Shown: positions 56,291-64,000 of the stretch, one piece after another | How the letters are laid out: each line of letters begins with the position of its first letter | How positions within the stretch are numbered: position 1 is the stretch's first letter | Assembly: GCF_023228165.1 (NCBI RefSeq) | Contig: NZ_JALOBS010000003.1 | Span: 124,001-188,000 of the forward strand | Direction: 5' to 3' | Source of the DNA: Methylomonas sp. | GTDB lineage: Bacteria > Pseudomonadota > Gammaproteobacteria > Methylococcales > Methylomonadaceae | DNA: 64,000 nucleotides | Program-made: the position numbers and the translations under genes | The notes under the pieces: model-generated | Seen by the model: the letters and a program-made list of their open reading frames with translations, nothing else | Told to the model about the DNA's origin: nothing | Databases searched by the model: none

Positions 56291-56809
56291 TCAGGCCGCG
56301 CAAGCTAAGGTTTGCAGGTCTATGCCCAAGGGGTCGGGACCGGTCAGTTTGATGCGCTGGCCTTCCGGTAAGTCGATGCGGGCGCCGCGGCAATCGGGTT
56401 GTAGCGGTATTTGCCGACCATTGCGTTCGATGAGTACGGCCAATAGCACTTGGTTGGGCCTGCCGTAATCGAAAATTTCATTCAATGCGGCCCGGATGGT
56501 GCGGCCGGTATAAAACACGTCGTCAATCAGGATGATATCCCGGCCCTCTAATTGCGGCGGCAGTTGACTGGCTTTAACATTGGGATGTATGCCGATTTGG
56601 GAGAAATCGTCACGGTAAAAAGTGATATCCAGCAATCCTAGCGGTTCGGTAATGCTCAAGCGTTTGTGGATGTGTTCGGCAATCCAGGCGCCGCCGCTGT
56701 GTATGCCGATCAACAAGGGGTTGTTCAGCTTGCGGCTTTGAATTTGTTGGCGGATATCGGCTTCGAGGGTGTCGAGCAATTCAGCGATATTGAGCGTTGA
56801 TGTCGGCAT
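56291..56809 (-). CDS. pyrR: PyrR bifunctional regulator/uracil phosphoribosyltransferase
   Basis: A 172-residue PRPP-binding protein with the motif DIILIDDVFYTGRTIRAAL, and LLIGIHSGGAWIAEHIHKRL near the N-terminus. PyrR senses UMP and in many bacteria controls pyr-mRNA attenuation, or binds regulatory DNA in Proteobacteria. I see no clear attenuator in the 98 bases upstream, so control of the downstream pyrB-pyrC' genes is unproven. Confidence 0.93.
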   Translation of the reverse strand: MPTSTLNIAELLDTLEADIRQQIQSRKLNNPLLIGIHSGGAWIAEHIHKRLSITEPLGLLDITFYRDDFSQIGIHPNVKASQLPPQLEGRDIILIDDVFYTGRTIRAALNEIFDYGRPNQVLLAVLIERNGRQIPLQPDCRGARIDLPEGQRIKLTGPDPLGIDLQTLACAA

Positions 56810-56907
56810 GAGCGATTAGCAGTTTGGAATTAATAATTAAGAGACCGTTACAGGGCGAAAGGCTATGCGAGATAAAGCGAATTGTGCTTCCATCGTATTT
56901 CTTACCT

Positions 56908-57354
56908 CTAGCTATCGAACCAGCTTTGCAGAATTATTTGCGCGGCAAGTTGATCCTGAACTTCCCACAGTTTACCAGCACTGACTTTGAGATCATCAAA
57001 TAACATTTGTTTGGCGGCAAAGGTGGTCAAGGTTTCGTCGATTTGGTGTACCGGCAGATTGTAGCGACCGTTGAGCTGGCGGCAAAATTTTTGCATGCGC
57101 GGGGTGATGATGTTGTCCGAACCGTCTTGTTGGCGGGAAATGCCGACTATCAGCCCCAAGGGACGCCACTCTGCAATCAGTTTGCCGATAATATTCCAAT
57201 CCGGCACTTGGTTTACCGAGCGTATCGTTTGCAAGGGGCTGGCGATGCCGGTATCCGCATACCCCACGGCCACGCCGATTTTTTTATTGCCGAAATCAAA
57301 CCCCAAATATGCGTCGCTGCTGAATTTGACTGCCAAGGGATCGGGTCTAACCAT
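56908..57354 (-). CDS. ruvX: RuvX/YqgF family protein, putative Holliday-junction resolvase
   Basis: A 148-residue RNase-H-fold protein with YLGFDFGNKKIGVAVG at the first catalytic strand, LGLIVGISRQQDGSDN and HQIDETLTTFAAKQML. It is implicated in 16S rRNA 5'-end processing and/or recombination. Start 57354 (MVRPDPLAVK) overlaps the algH stop by 8 bases. It is followed by pyrR after a 98-bp gap. Confidence 0.92.
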   Translation of the reverse strand: MVRPDPLAVKFSSDAYLGFDFGNKKIGVAVGYADTGIASPLQTIRSVNQVPDWNIIGKLIAEWRPLGLIVGISRQQDGSDNIITPRMQKFCRQLNGRYNLPVHQIDETLTTFAAKQMLFDDLKVSAGKLWEVQDQLAAQIILQSWFDS

Positions 57355-57913
57355 GGCCGGCGCTGGTGGTGAGGCGGTTGATATCGATGCCCAGCTGGCT
57401 GGCGGCGGCATTCCAACGTTGATTGATCGGGGTTTCGTACAAAATCGCTTCCCCGCAAGGGGTATTTAACCAGGCATTTTCGACAATTTCCTTTTCCAGT
57501 TGTCCACTGCCCCAACCGGCATAGCCTAAGGCAATCAAGTAGTGAGCCGGTCCCTGGCCCTTGGCGATCGCTTCCAGAATGTCGCGAGAGCTGGTTAGGT
57601 TGATATTGTCGGCGGTTGAAATACTGGAATCCCAAGATTGTTCGCAGGGGCTGTGAATCACGAAGCCACGCTCCTGCTGTACCGGGCCGCCGGCAAAAAC
57701 CGGGGTGTTCAGCACGTCTTCAAAGTCGGTTTCTATGCCCATTTGTTCGAAAATATCTTTCAATTTCATGTTGGTGGGGCGGTTGATGACGATCCCCAGC
57801 GCGCCTTCCCGGTTGTGTTGGCACAGGTAGGTCACGGTATGAAAGAAATGCGGATCGAACAAGCTGGGCATGGCGATCAAAAATTGATTATTCAGGTAAG
57901 TGTTATCTGTCAT
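57347..57913 (-). CDS. algH: AlgH/YqgE (UPF0301) family protein
   Basis: A 188-residue cytoplasmic protein of the UPF0301 family, recognised by YLNNQFLIAMPSLFDPHFFHTVTYLC, GALGIVINRPTN, PVFAGGPVQQERGFVIH and ALGYAGWGSGQLEKEI. In Pseudomonas it affects alginate production, but its biochemical role is unknown. It is embedded in the gshB-tonB-algH-ruvX order seen in pseudomonads. Confidence 0.95.
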   Translation of the reverse strand: MTDNTYLNNQFLIAMPSLFDPHFFHTVTYLCQHNREGALGIVINRPTNMKLKDIFEQMGIETDFEDVLNTPVFAGGPVQQERGFVIHSPCEQSWDSSISTADNINLTSSRDILEAIAKGQGPAHYLIALGYAGWGSGQLEKEIVENAWLNTPCGEAILYETPINQRWNAAASQLGIDINRLTTSAGHG

Positions 57914-57930
57914 AACTATGCTGGGTTAGG

Positions 57931-58821
57931 CTAGCGTGCGGTCATGCCGGTTTCGTCTGAAAACTTCCAGACCCGAGTAATGACTAAAACGTTCACTTCT
58001 TTGAGTAAGTCTGTCGGTAAAGCTGCAAAAGGAGCGCTCATTTTGACAATGCGTTTGGCGGCTTCATCCAGGGAGGCGTTGCCGGATGAGCGGACGATAC
58101 GCATGCTATAAATGCTGCCGTCGGCGTTGATGCCGACATCCATGGTTAGTGATTGGGACGAACCCGGTTTTTTCGCGGCGGAAGGATAATTGAGATTGCC
58201 GGTACGTTCAACTTTGTCCTCCCAGTCCTTGACATATTGTGCCGCTAAATATTTATGCGTGCTGACGGATTTGACGAATTTTATTTTACTGTCTTCGGCG
58301 CTCTGTCGGGTATTGCGTATTTGTTCGCCCAGTTGCGCGATTTGTTGCTGCAAGGCTTCGGCGGTGAGTTTGGGTTGTTCCTCGGTAATTTCCTCCACGG
58401 GCTCTTCGACTGTTTCCACGGGGGTGACGACTTTTACCGGTGCCTTGGCTTGAGTGACGAGTTTTTGTGGCGTCGGCTTTTTGGTTTCCCGAGCGGGCTG
58501 TTTGGGCGGTTCAGCCCGGACAGGTGCTGCCGCCTGAATGGGCAGCGTGGGTAAACTTTGTTTGATGGGTTCGGGTTTTTGGGTGGCGTCCCCCGCGCCA
58601 AGCTGATGATCCTGGGCCAAGTATTTGGCTTGCTTGGGCGCTTTTTTCAATGGCGCGTGCGACAAGGTAATTTCGATCGACTTATTGGTTCTCGGCGCAT
58701 GAGGGGCCTTAAAATTGATACCCAATAAAATGCCAACGTGCACCACCGCCGCAACGAATACCGCTAATAGCAGCGAATCGTCGTTGGAAAGTGGCGAGCT
58801 GGTAATAGGCTGATCTTGCAT
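57931..58821 (-). CDS. tonB: TonB-like energy transducer
   Basis: A 296-residue protein with one N-terminal membrane helix (LLLAVFVAAVVHVGILLGI, about residues 17-36), a Pro/Lys/Glu-rich periplasmic linker (about 85-155) and a TonB C-terminal domain (LTMDVGINADGSIYSMRIVRSSGNASLDEAA). It transfers proton-motive force to outer-membrane receptors, presumably with ExbB-ExbD encoded elsewhere. The linker is shorter and the C-terminal domain slightly divergent from canonical TonB, as usual for this locus. It lies two bases from gshB. Confidence 0.9.
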   Translation of the reverse strand: MQDQPITSSPLSNDDSLLLAVFVAAVVHVGILLGINFKAPHAPRTNKSIEITLSHAPLKKAPKQAKYLAQDHQLGAGDATQKPEPIKQSLPTLPIQAAAPVRAEPPKQPARETKKPTPQKLVTQAKAPVKVVTPVETVEEPVEEITEEQPKLTAEALQQQIAQLGEQIRNTRQSAEDSKIKFVKSVSTHKYLAAQYVKDWEDKVERTGNLNYPSAAKKPGSSQSLTMDVGINADGSIYSMRIVRSSGNASLDEAAKRIVKMSAPFAALPTDLLKEVNVLVITRVWKFSDETGMTAR

Positions 58822-58823
58822 GA

Positions 58824-59786
58824 TTAGTTTTGCTGTTTCGATTTTAGCTGGTCCTGGATATGATCCATCAGTTGCGCGCTGATATTGATGCCGAATTGCT
58901 GGTCGAGTTCCTGCACGCAGGTGGGGCTGGTGACATTGACTTCGGTCAGGTAGTCGCCGATTACGTCCAGGCCGACGAAAATCAGGCCTTTCTCGCGCAG
59001 AGTCGGGCCAACTTGCTGTGCAATCCAGCGATCGCGTTCGCTGAGTTCGCGCCCTTCTCCTCGCCCGCCGGCGGCTAGATTGCCGCGGGTTTCACCGCTG
59101 GCCGGAATTCTGGCCAGGCAGTAGGGCACCGGTTCGCCATTCACCATCAAGATGCGTTTGTCGCCGTCTTTAACGGCGGGCAAATATTTTTGCGCCATGA
59201 TGTAACGGGAGGCATGCTCGGTCATGGTTTCCAAAATCACGCTCAGGTTAGGGTCGTGTTCCCGGACATGAAAAATCGATGCGCCGCCCATGCCGTCCAG
59301 CGGCTTCAGAATGATTTCCCGCTGTTGTTGTAAAAAATGCCGGATCTTTTGCGGATCGCGCGCCACCAAGGTGTCAGTGCAGCATTGCGGGAACCAGGCG
59401 GTGTACATTTTTTCGTTGGCATCGCGCAGCGATTGCGGTTTATTCAGCACATAAACGCCTTGTCGCTCGGCCTGTTCCAGCATATAGGTGGCATAAATGT
59501 ATTCCTGATTGAAGGGGGGGTCTTTCCGCATCAGGATAACGTCCAATTCCGACAGGGCTATTTGCTGTTCGCCCAGGAAACGGTGCCATTGTTGCGGATT
59601 CCGTTCGACATCCAGCAGGCGTGTCCGGGCATGGGTCTGGCCGTTTTGTAAAAACAGGTCGCCTAGTTCCATGTAATGTAACTCCCAGCCGCGCGCTTGC
59701 GCTTCCAGCAGCATGGCGAAACTGGTGTCTTTTTTGATGTTGATCTGGCCGATGGGGTCCATGACCATGCCGAATTTAAGCGTCAT
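58824..59786 (-). CDS. gshB: Glutathione synthetase
   Basis: A 320-residue ATP-grasp ligase that joins gamma-glutamylcysteine and glycine. The N-terminal GMVMDPIGQINIKKDTSFAM, ILKPLDGMGGASIFHV, KRILMVNGEPVPYCLARIPA and LIFVGLDVIGDYLTEVNVTSPT are all present. Glutathione supports formaldehyde and redox detoxification in methylotrophs. It is the first gene of the operon running down to pyrC' and is divergent from rpmB. Confidence 0.96.
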   Translation of the reverse strand: MTLKFGMVMDPIGQINIKKDTSFAMLLEAQARGWELHYMELGDLFLQNGQTHARTRLLDVERNPQQWHRFLGEQQIALSELDVILMRKDPPFNQEYIYATYMLEQAERQGVYVLNKPQSLRDANEKMYTAWFPQCCTDTLVARDPQKIRHFLQQQREIILKPLDGMGGASIFHVREHDPNLSVILETMTEHASRYIMAQKYLPAVKDGDKRILMVNGEPVPYCLARIPASGETRGNLAAGGRGEGRELSERDRWIAQQVGPTLREKGLIFVGLDVIGDYLTEVNVTSPTCVQELDQQFGINISAQLMDHIQDQLKSKQQN

Positions 59787-59856
59787 TCGCGTCCTGTTTT
59801 AATAAGTATCAGAAGATAATTGTAAAATTTTAACAAATTTATTTTTAAGAATGTTG

Positions 59857-59885
59857 TTTACCGACAAAAGAATTTTTGGTATAAA
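59857..59885 (+). promoter_or_regulatory. Sigma-70 promoter of rpmB-rpmG
   Basis: -35 TTTACC (59857-59862) and -10 TATAAA (59880-59885) are separated by 17 bases, about 40 bp upstream of the rpmB start at 59926, in an A+T-rich stretch. Confidence 0.6.
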
Positions 59886-59925
59886 GCTCGGCTATTTTGA
59901 ATCAAAAGCTCGCATTGAGGTAGTC

Positions 59926-60162
59926 ATGTCCAGAGTATGCCAAGTAACAGGTAAACGTCCCGTCAGCGGGCACAACGTTTCACACGCAATGAACAGAACC
60001 AAAAGACGTTTTACGCCGAATCTGCATCATCACAGATTTTGGGTTGAAAGTGAAAACCGTTGGGTTCGCCTGAGAGTGTCCTCCAAAGGCATGCGTATTA
60101 TTGACAAGAACGGTATCGATGCAGTTTTGGCTGACATCCGCAACCGCGGCGAAAAAGTCTAA
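59926..60162 (+). CDS. rpmB: 50S ribosomal protein L28
   Basis: A 78-residue ribosomal protein with MSRVCQVTGKRPVSGHNVSHA and FTPNLHHHRFWVESENRWVRLRVS. Length and sequence are canonical. Start 59926 is preceded by GAGG (59916-59919). It is followed 11 bp later by rpmG, the usual pair. Confidence 0.97.
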   Translation: MSRVCQVTGKRPVSGHNVSHAMNRTKRRFTPNLHHHRFWVESENRWVRLRVSSKGMRIIDKNGIDAVLADIRNRGEKV

Positions 60163-60173
60163 GGAGAATTAAC

Positions 60174-60329
60174 ATGCGTGACAAAATCAAATTGGTTTCT
60201 AGCGAAGGCACAGGCCATTTCTACACCACCACTAAAAACAAAAAAACCATGCCCGAGAAAATGGAGATCAAGAAATTTGATCCCGTCGTTCGCAAGCATG
60301 TGATGTACAAAGAAGCCAAAATCAAATAA
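60174..60329 (+). CDS. rpmG: 50S ribosomal protein L33
   Basis: A 51-residue protein starting MRDKIKLVSSEGTGHFYTTT and ending FDPVVRKHVMYKEAKIK. It is the cysteine-free form of L33, which does not bind zinc. AAGGAG lies seven bases upstream. It forms an operon with rpmB. Confidence 0.96.
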   Translation: MRDKIKLVSSEGTGHFYTTTKNKKTMPEKMEIKKFDPVVRKHVMYKEAKIK

Positions 60330-60351
60330 TCGGCTTTTTGCGGTAAAAGCG
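60327..60351 (+). terminator. Hairpin after rpmG
   Basis: ATCGGCTTTT pairs with AAAAGCGAT around TGCGGT (one bulged base), immediately after the rpmG stop. No T run follows, so this is a weak terminator call. Confidence 0.4.
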
Positions 60352-60394
60352 ATAGGCTAGTCAAGTATTCCGCTTGCGCTAGCCGCCGCTGTAG

Positions 60395-61723
60395 TCATTT
60401 TCCCCGCATTCTTTCCAGCTCGGTTTTAAATTTCTCCAGCTGTCTGGCTAATGACGAGCATTTCAATTCCAAAGTCATTTTCTCAGCTTCCAGCGACCGG
60501 CATTTTGCTTTGAGCTGCTGAATCGCCTGTCTAAGATCGTCGGTAAGCGCCTCCTCCGCTGGAGTTTCCGGTTGTTCTGCTAGAGTCAACTTGGATGATT
60601 CGCCTGGAGGACCGGCGAGGTTGCCGGTTTCGGTTCCATCATCAATGCTAAACGAGGCAGGCTCGGTGCGCAGTTGATCTTGGTTAAGGCCGGCAATACC
60701 ATTTTTCAAAATCAGTGCGTTGAATTTATTCTGCTGCAGAATAAAGGCCGCCATTTCGCTGGTTTTACCGTCTTTACAAACGACGATGACCGGATGGTGG
60801 CGATTCAGCGTTTTCAGATACATGCGTAGCGAAAAAAACGGCACATTGATACTTCTGGGCAGATGGCTGATTTTGAATTCATCGTGTCCGCGCACGTCGA
60901 TTAATTCCGCGCCTTGGCTCATTTGAACATACAGTTCATCAATGCCGATGTATTTGAGCGTGGGCAGTTTGATCAGATTAATGAACTGCTCTTTACCCAG
61001 TCGTAACAATGTCAGGTCTGTAATGGCGGTAATCGAGGTGCTTCTCGGTTCGCCGGAAATCAAGGCATCTTCCCCAAAGGTATCCAAGTCTGCCAGTTTG
61101 GACAATTTAATATCCTTGGCATTGGGTGACGGCTTGCGGCTGATAATAGCCTGGCCCTTTTTGATGATGTAGTAATAATCGCCGGGCTCGCCTTGCCGTA
61201 TGATGGCCTCACCGGGAGCGCAGGTGATTTCTTGCAAGCTCATCAGTAGTTTTTGCAGATTGGCGGGTGGAAGCGCACGAAAAATCGGCGACTTCAGTAA
61301 AGTCGTCATCCAATCGTCGTTATCGTCCAATTCGTCAACCGTCATAGTGCTTTCATTCTCTTCATAAGCTGTTTCTGGGGTCATTTTCATCATATCAGCA
61401 TTCAAACGCAAAAACTGAATTCTGCTATTGGCAACTGCATCAACTTTTCTAGGCACTTGATGAGCGATCGCAAAGCGGGCCGAATCGCTGCCGGCCTTGA
61501 TGGTTTCTATAGTGAAAGTTTCGGTTTGCAAATTAATCGAGCCGTCCAGCAGATAATAAAGACTATCGTTTTCGTCGCCGCGTTTGAATAAAATCGTGCC
61601 CTGTTCGGCGTACTCAAGATTTAATTGCGCGCACAAGCTAATAAACGTTTGCGACGGCAAGGTTGATAATGGAATCAATTGCCGGATGACGCGGGCTTCT
61701 TCGGACTGGGTATCGACAGCCAT
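60395..61723 (-). CDS. Protein with two cyclic-nucleotide-binding domains and a rhodanese domain
   Basis: A 442-residue cytoplasmic protein. The first CNB-like domain (about residues 15-115, FKRGDENDSLYYLLDGSINL) is followed by a second, more complete one (about 140-265, GEPGDYYYIIKKGQAIISR and FGEDALISGEPRSTSI). A rhodanese domain (about 270-355) has the catalytic-loop cysteine in VVCKDGKTSE. The C-terminal ~40 residues form a coiled coil (RSLEAEKMTLELKCSSL). A sulfur-transfer or redox function gated by a cyclic nucleotide is plausible. The partner and nucleotide are unknown. It stands alone, convergent to rpmG. Confidence 0.85.
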   Translation of the reverse strand: MAVDTQSEEARVIRQLIPLSTLPSQTFISLCAQLNLEYAEQGTILFKRGDENDSLYYLLDGSINLQTETFTIETIKAGSDSARFAIAHQVPRKVDAVANSRIQFLRLNADMMKMTPETAYEENESTMTVDELDDNDDWMTTLLKSPIFRALPPANLQKLLMSLQEITCAPGEAIIRQGEPGDYYYIIKKGQAIISRKPSPNAKDIKLSKLADLDTFGEDALISGEPRSTSITAITDLTLLRLGKEQFINLIKLPTLKYIGIDELYVQMSQGAELIDVRGHDEFKISHLPRSINVPFFSLRMYLKTLNRHHPVIVVCKDGKTSEMAAFILQQNKFNALILKNGIAGLNQDQLRTEPASFSIDDGTETGNLAGPPGESSKLTLAEQPETPAEEALTDDLRQAIQQLKAKCRSLEAEKMTLELKCSSLARQLEKFKTELERMRGK

Positions 61724-61864
61724 GGTTTGATGCGGGATGAGTGCGAATTAAAATGCAGGGAGCAAAAGCATCTATCATAGACGATATTGAGTTAATATTT
61801 TTTAGTGAAACATTTTTACGGCCGGCTTGTCCATGCTGGCAAATTTACTGCTGGAAATACATTT

Positions 61865-63214
61865 ATGATCAACACGACAAAAATAGGGCTGTTTTTTTTA
61901 TGCGTTTTTGCTAATCCGTTAGTGCATGCCGCATTGCCGCTGCAAGTGGAAGGTGAACAATTACCTACCCTGGCGCCGATGTTGGAGCGCAGCATGCCTG
62001 CCGTGGTTAACATTTCCACCTCCACCAACGTACGGATACAGGATAATCCTTTACTGAACGATCCGGTATTTCGGCATTTTTTCGGCATTCCCAATAATCC
62101 ACGCCAACGGCAACGCAACAGTTTGGGGTCCGGGGTTATTATCGACAAGGATGAAGGCTATGTGCTGACCAATAATCATGTGATCGATAAAGCCGACAAA
62201 ATTACCGTCACGCTTAGCGATGGCCGGCAATTAAATGCCAAATTGTTGGGCACCGATCCCGAGGCCGATGTGGCGGTGATCCAGATTCCGGCCGACAATT
62301 TGTCCGCGCTGAAGATTGCCGACTCCAGCCAATTAAAAGTAGGCGATTTCGTTGTGGCGATCGGTAATCCCTTCGGTTTGGGGCAAACCGTTACTTCCGG
62401 CATTGTCAGCGCGCTGGGACGTTCCGGGTTGGGTATTGAGGGGTACGAGGATTTCATTCAAACCGACGCCTCGATTAATCCGGGTAACTCCGGAGGCGCG
62501 CTGGTAAACCTGCGTGGTGAGTTTGTAGGTATGAATACGGCTATTTTGGCGCCCAGCGGCGGCAATGTCGGTATTGGTTTTGCCATTCCGTCGAATATGG
62601 CCATCAAATTAATGGAATCTTTGGTTCAACATGGCGAAGTTCGCCGTGGCTTGTTGGGGGTGACTAGCCAAGATTTGACCCCGGAACTGGTAAAGGCCTT
62701 TAATTTAAAAGGCCAACACGGCGCAGTCGTCAGCCGCGTTGAGGCCGGTTCGCCGGCGGAAAAAGCCGGCATTGAGCCCGGTGATATCATCGTGGCGGTT
62801 AATGGGCAAGAGATCAGGAACGGTAGCAGTCAGATCCGTACCGCCATCAGCTTGCTGCAAGTGGGCGACACCGCCGATATCGAGGTGATGCGAAGCGACA
62901 GCCGGTTGAGTTTGCAAGCCGTGATAGGCAAGCCCAAGCGGCCTGAAATCGCGGGCGACAAAATACACCCAATCCTGAAAGGCGTTACCTTAGGGGTAAC
63001 CGGTAAAGGTCAAATCGAAGGGGTTTTGCTGGAAAAAATAGAGCCTAAATCATATGCCTGGAAAACCGGGCTGCGGCCCGGCGATATTATTATCAGTGCC
63101 AATCGCTATCGGGTTAGAAATTTGGATGAGTTTAAACAGGTGGTTAATCCGCAATCCGCGTTATTGATCAATTTGCAACGTAATGGAGAAGGTTTTTTCG
63201 TAGTGCTGCAATAA
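61865..63214 (+). CDS. degQ: Do-like periplasmic serine protease (DegQ type)
   Basis: A 449-residue HtrA-family protease with a signal peptide (MINTTKIGLFFLCVFANPLVHA), a trypsin-like domain with the triad His105 (TNNHVIDK), Asp135 (DPEADVAVIQ) and Ser209 (NPGNSGGALVN), and two PDZ domains (about 255-345 and 355-449, each with a GxxPGDII motif). It degrades or refolds damaged envelope proteins. Start 61865 is chosen because it begins the signal peptide. DegP/DegQ assignment rests on the shorter LA loop region. Confidence 0.93.
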   Translation: MINTTKIGLFFLCVFANPLVHAALPLQVEGEQLPTLAPMLERSMPAVVNISTSTNVRIQDNPLLNDPVFRHFFGIPNNPRQRQRNSLGSGVIIDKDEGYVLTNNHVIDKADKITVTLSDGRQLNAKLLGTDPEADVAVIQIPADNLSALKIADSSQLKVGDFVVAIGNPFGLGQTVTSGIVSALGRSGLGIEGYEDFIQTDASINPGNSGGALVNLRGEFVGMNTAILAPSGGNVGIGFAIPSNMAIKLMESLVQHGEVRRGLLGVTSQDLTPELVKAFNLKGQHGAVVSRVEAGSPAEKAGIEPGDIIVAVNGQEIRNGSSQIRTAISLLQVGDTADIEVMRSDSRLSLQAVIGKPKRPEIAGDKIHPILKGVTLGVTGKGQIEGVLLEKIEPKSYAWKTGLRPGDIIISANRYRVRNLDEFKQVVNPQSALLINLQRNGEGFFVVLQ

Positions 63215-63223
63215 TGCCGGCTA

Positions 63224-63250
63224 GATGCCGGTTGAAACCCCGCCGGCATC
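63224..63250. terminator. Hairpin between degQ and the PAS-GAF gene
   Basis: GATGCCGG (63224-63231) and CCGGCATC (63243-63250) form an exact 8-bp stem with an 11-base loop, ten bases after the degQ stop, between convergent genes. No T run follows on either strand. It may serve as a shared 3' structure. Confidence 0.45.
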
Positions 63251-63286
63251 AAAATAACGCCCCACGGCTCTCGACGCTTATTGGGC

Positions 63287-64000
63287 TTAGCCTCGCCTGC
63301 GCTGCTCGGTCTCCGCCGTTTCCAGTGCAAAGGCGATGTTATCGGCCATGTCATTTAGAAGCTTGATCTGCTGATTGGCGAACGCGTTGGCTGCGGGAGC
63401 GTACATCGAACACACGCCGCGCACCTCGCCCTTGATATTGATAGGTAGGGCAAGCACGCTACGGTAGCCCAAGGCTAACGCCTTATGTCGCCAAGCCTTG
63501 GTGCGCGGGTCGTGCTCGATATCATTGCTGCCGACACTGCAGGCTTGATTGTAGGCGGCATTTGCCGGATAGTTGTCTTGAGCGCCGGGGGCCGGCAAGT
63601 TATTGAATTGCTCCAAGGTCTCCAGGTCAATGCCGGCGAAAGCGGCTGGAAACAGCGTCTGGCCGGTGGCATCGGGCAAACCAATCCAGGCCATGTTAAA
63701 GCCGCCATCTTCCACGGCAATGCGGCATACTTCCTTTAACAGCATATCGATATCGCGGATATGCACGATAGCCTGATTGATATTGCTTAACATGGTGTAG
63801 ACGCGGGTTAAACTGGTTAAGCGTGTTTCAGCTTGCTTACGGTCGGAAATATTCTCCATTACCGCAATGAAATGTGTGATGTCGCTATCGTGATTGCCAA
63901 TCGGGGTGATCGTCAGTGATTCGGTATATAAAAAGCCGTCTTGGTGTTGATTAACAATTTCACCGCGCCAAACTCGTTTGCTGAGAATGCTGATAGACAA
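63287..64000 (-). CDS. PAS-GAF sensor protein, 3' part (runs off the window)
   Basis: The last ~237 residues of a signalling protein. The end of a PAS domain with its PAC motif (TITPIGNHDSDITHFIAVMENISDRKQAE) is followed by a short linker and a GAF domain (about 70-230 of the visible part, FNMAWIGLPDATGQTL, ALPINIKGEVRGVCSMYA, MADNIAFALETAE). The protein ends at EQRRRG (stop at 63287-63289) without an output domain. Related proteins normally continue into further PAS, GGDEF or histidine-kinase domains, so this is either a naturally short sensor or a C-terminal truncation. The N-terminus lies outside the window. Confidence 0.8.
   Translation of the reverse strand: MSISILSKRVWRGEIVNQHQDGFLYTESLTITPIGNHDSDITHFIAVMENISDRKQAETRLTSLTRVYTMLSNINQAIVHIRDIDMLLKEVCRIAVEDGGFNMAWIGLPDATGQTLFPAAFAGIDLETLEQFNNLPAPGAQDNYPANAAYNQACSVGSNDIEHDPRTKAWRHKALALGYRSVLALPINIKGEVRGVCSMYAPAANAFANQQIKLLNDMADNIAFALETAETEQRRRG

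Overview
The window looks like chromosomal DNA of a gammaproteobacterial C1-utiliser, most likely a Methylomonas-like methanotroph (Methylococcales). This placement is inference. It rests on the gene order gshB-tonB-algH-ruvX-pyrR-pyrB-pyrC', a DUF2069-hda-panE run, a formaldehyde-activating-enzyme homologue, and base composition near 50 % G+C. I saw no rRNA, tRNA, CRISPR array, insertion sequence or prophage.

Layout. 1-2.1 kb: polyamine genes, the 5' part of speA divergent from speE, then a small secreted peptide. 2.2-3.8 kb (minus): a methyltransferase and a Tim44-like protein. 3.9-11.5 kb: a heavy-metal RND efflux operon (His-rich small protein, CzcC, CzcB, CzcA) followed by a DUF3240 protein, an RRM-DUF3240 fusion and a second RRM protein. 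11.5-19.8 kb: the main accessory locus. A sigma-54 activator is divergent from a bufferin-type RiPP cluster (two DUF2282 precursors, a beta-propeller protein, a DUF692/MNIO enzyme, a DUF2063 partner, DoxX, a truncated SDR), followed by the methionine-sulfoxide repair pair msrPQ. A near-consensus -24/-12 promoter stands in front of the first precursor gene. 20.1-25.1 kb: a GAF-PAS-GGDEF-EAL protein, a 7Fe ferredoxin and an EF-G with a clear terminator. 25.3-32.7 kb: panE-hda-DUF2069, YceI, DUF2959, an EexN-like peptide, a candidate small RNA, mpl with an ankyrin protein, and apaG-apaH. 33-35 kb: a TIGR04073 protein, an OmpA-like lipoprotein and a Fae homologue.

35-53 kb (minus) carries the parts of one MoxR/Bat set: moxR, DUF58, DUF4381, two VWA proteins and BatD. 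It is interrupted by creA, by a large MASE1/CHASE-type GGDEF-EAL gene whose 3' end overlaps the DUF4381 gene, and by a complete HAE1-type RND efflux operon with an A+T-rich adaptor gene. 53-60 kb (minus): a LOG-family protein and the pyr/algH/gshB block. 60-64 kb: rpmB-rpmG, a double-CNB/rhodanese protein, a DegQ-type protease and the 3' end of a PAS-GAF sensor.

The most interesting material is the bufferin locus and its apparent sigma-54 control, the second precursor that has lost its last cysteine, the RRM-DUF3240 fusion next to a metal pump, the Fae homologue in which the catalytic histidine is replaced by methionine, and an unannotated small-RNA-like transcript near 29.4 kb.
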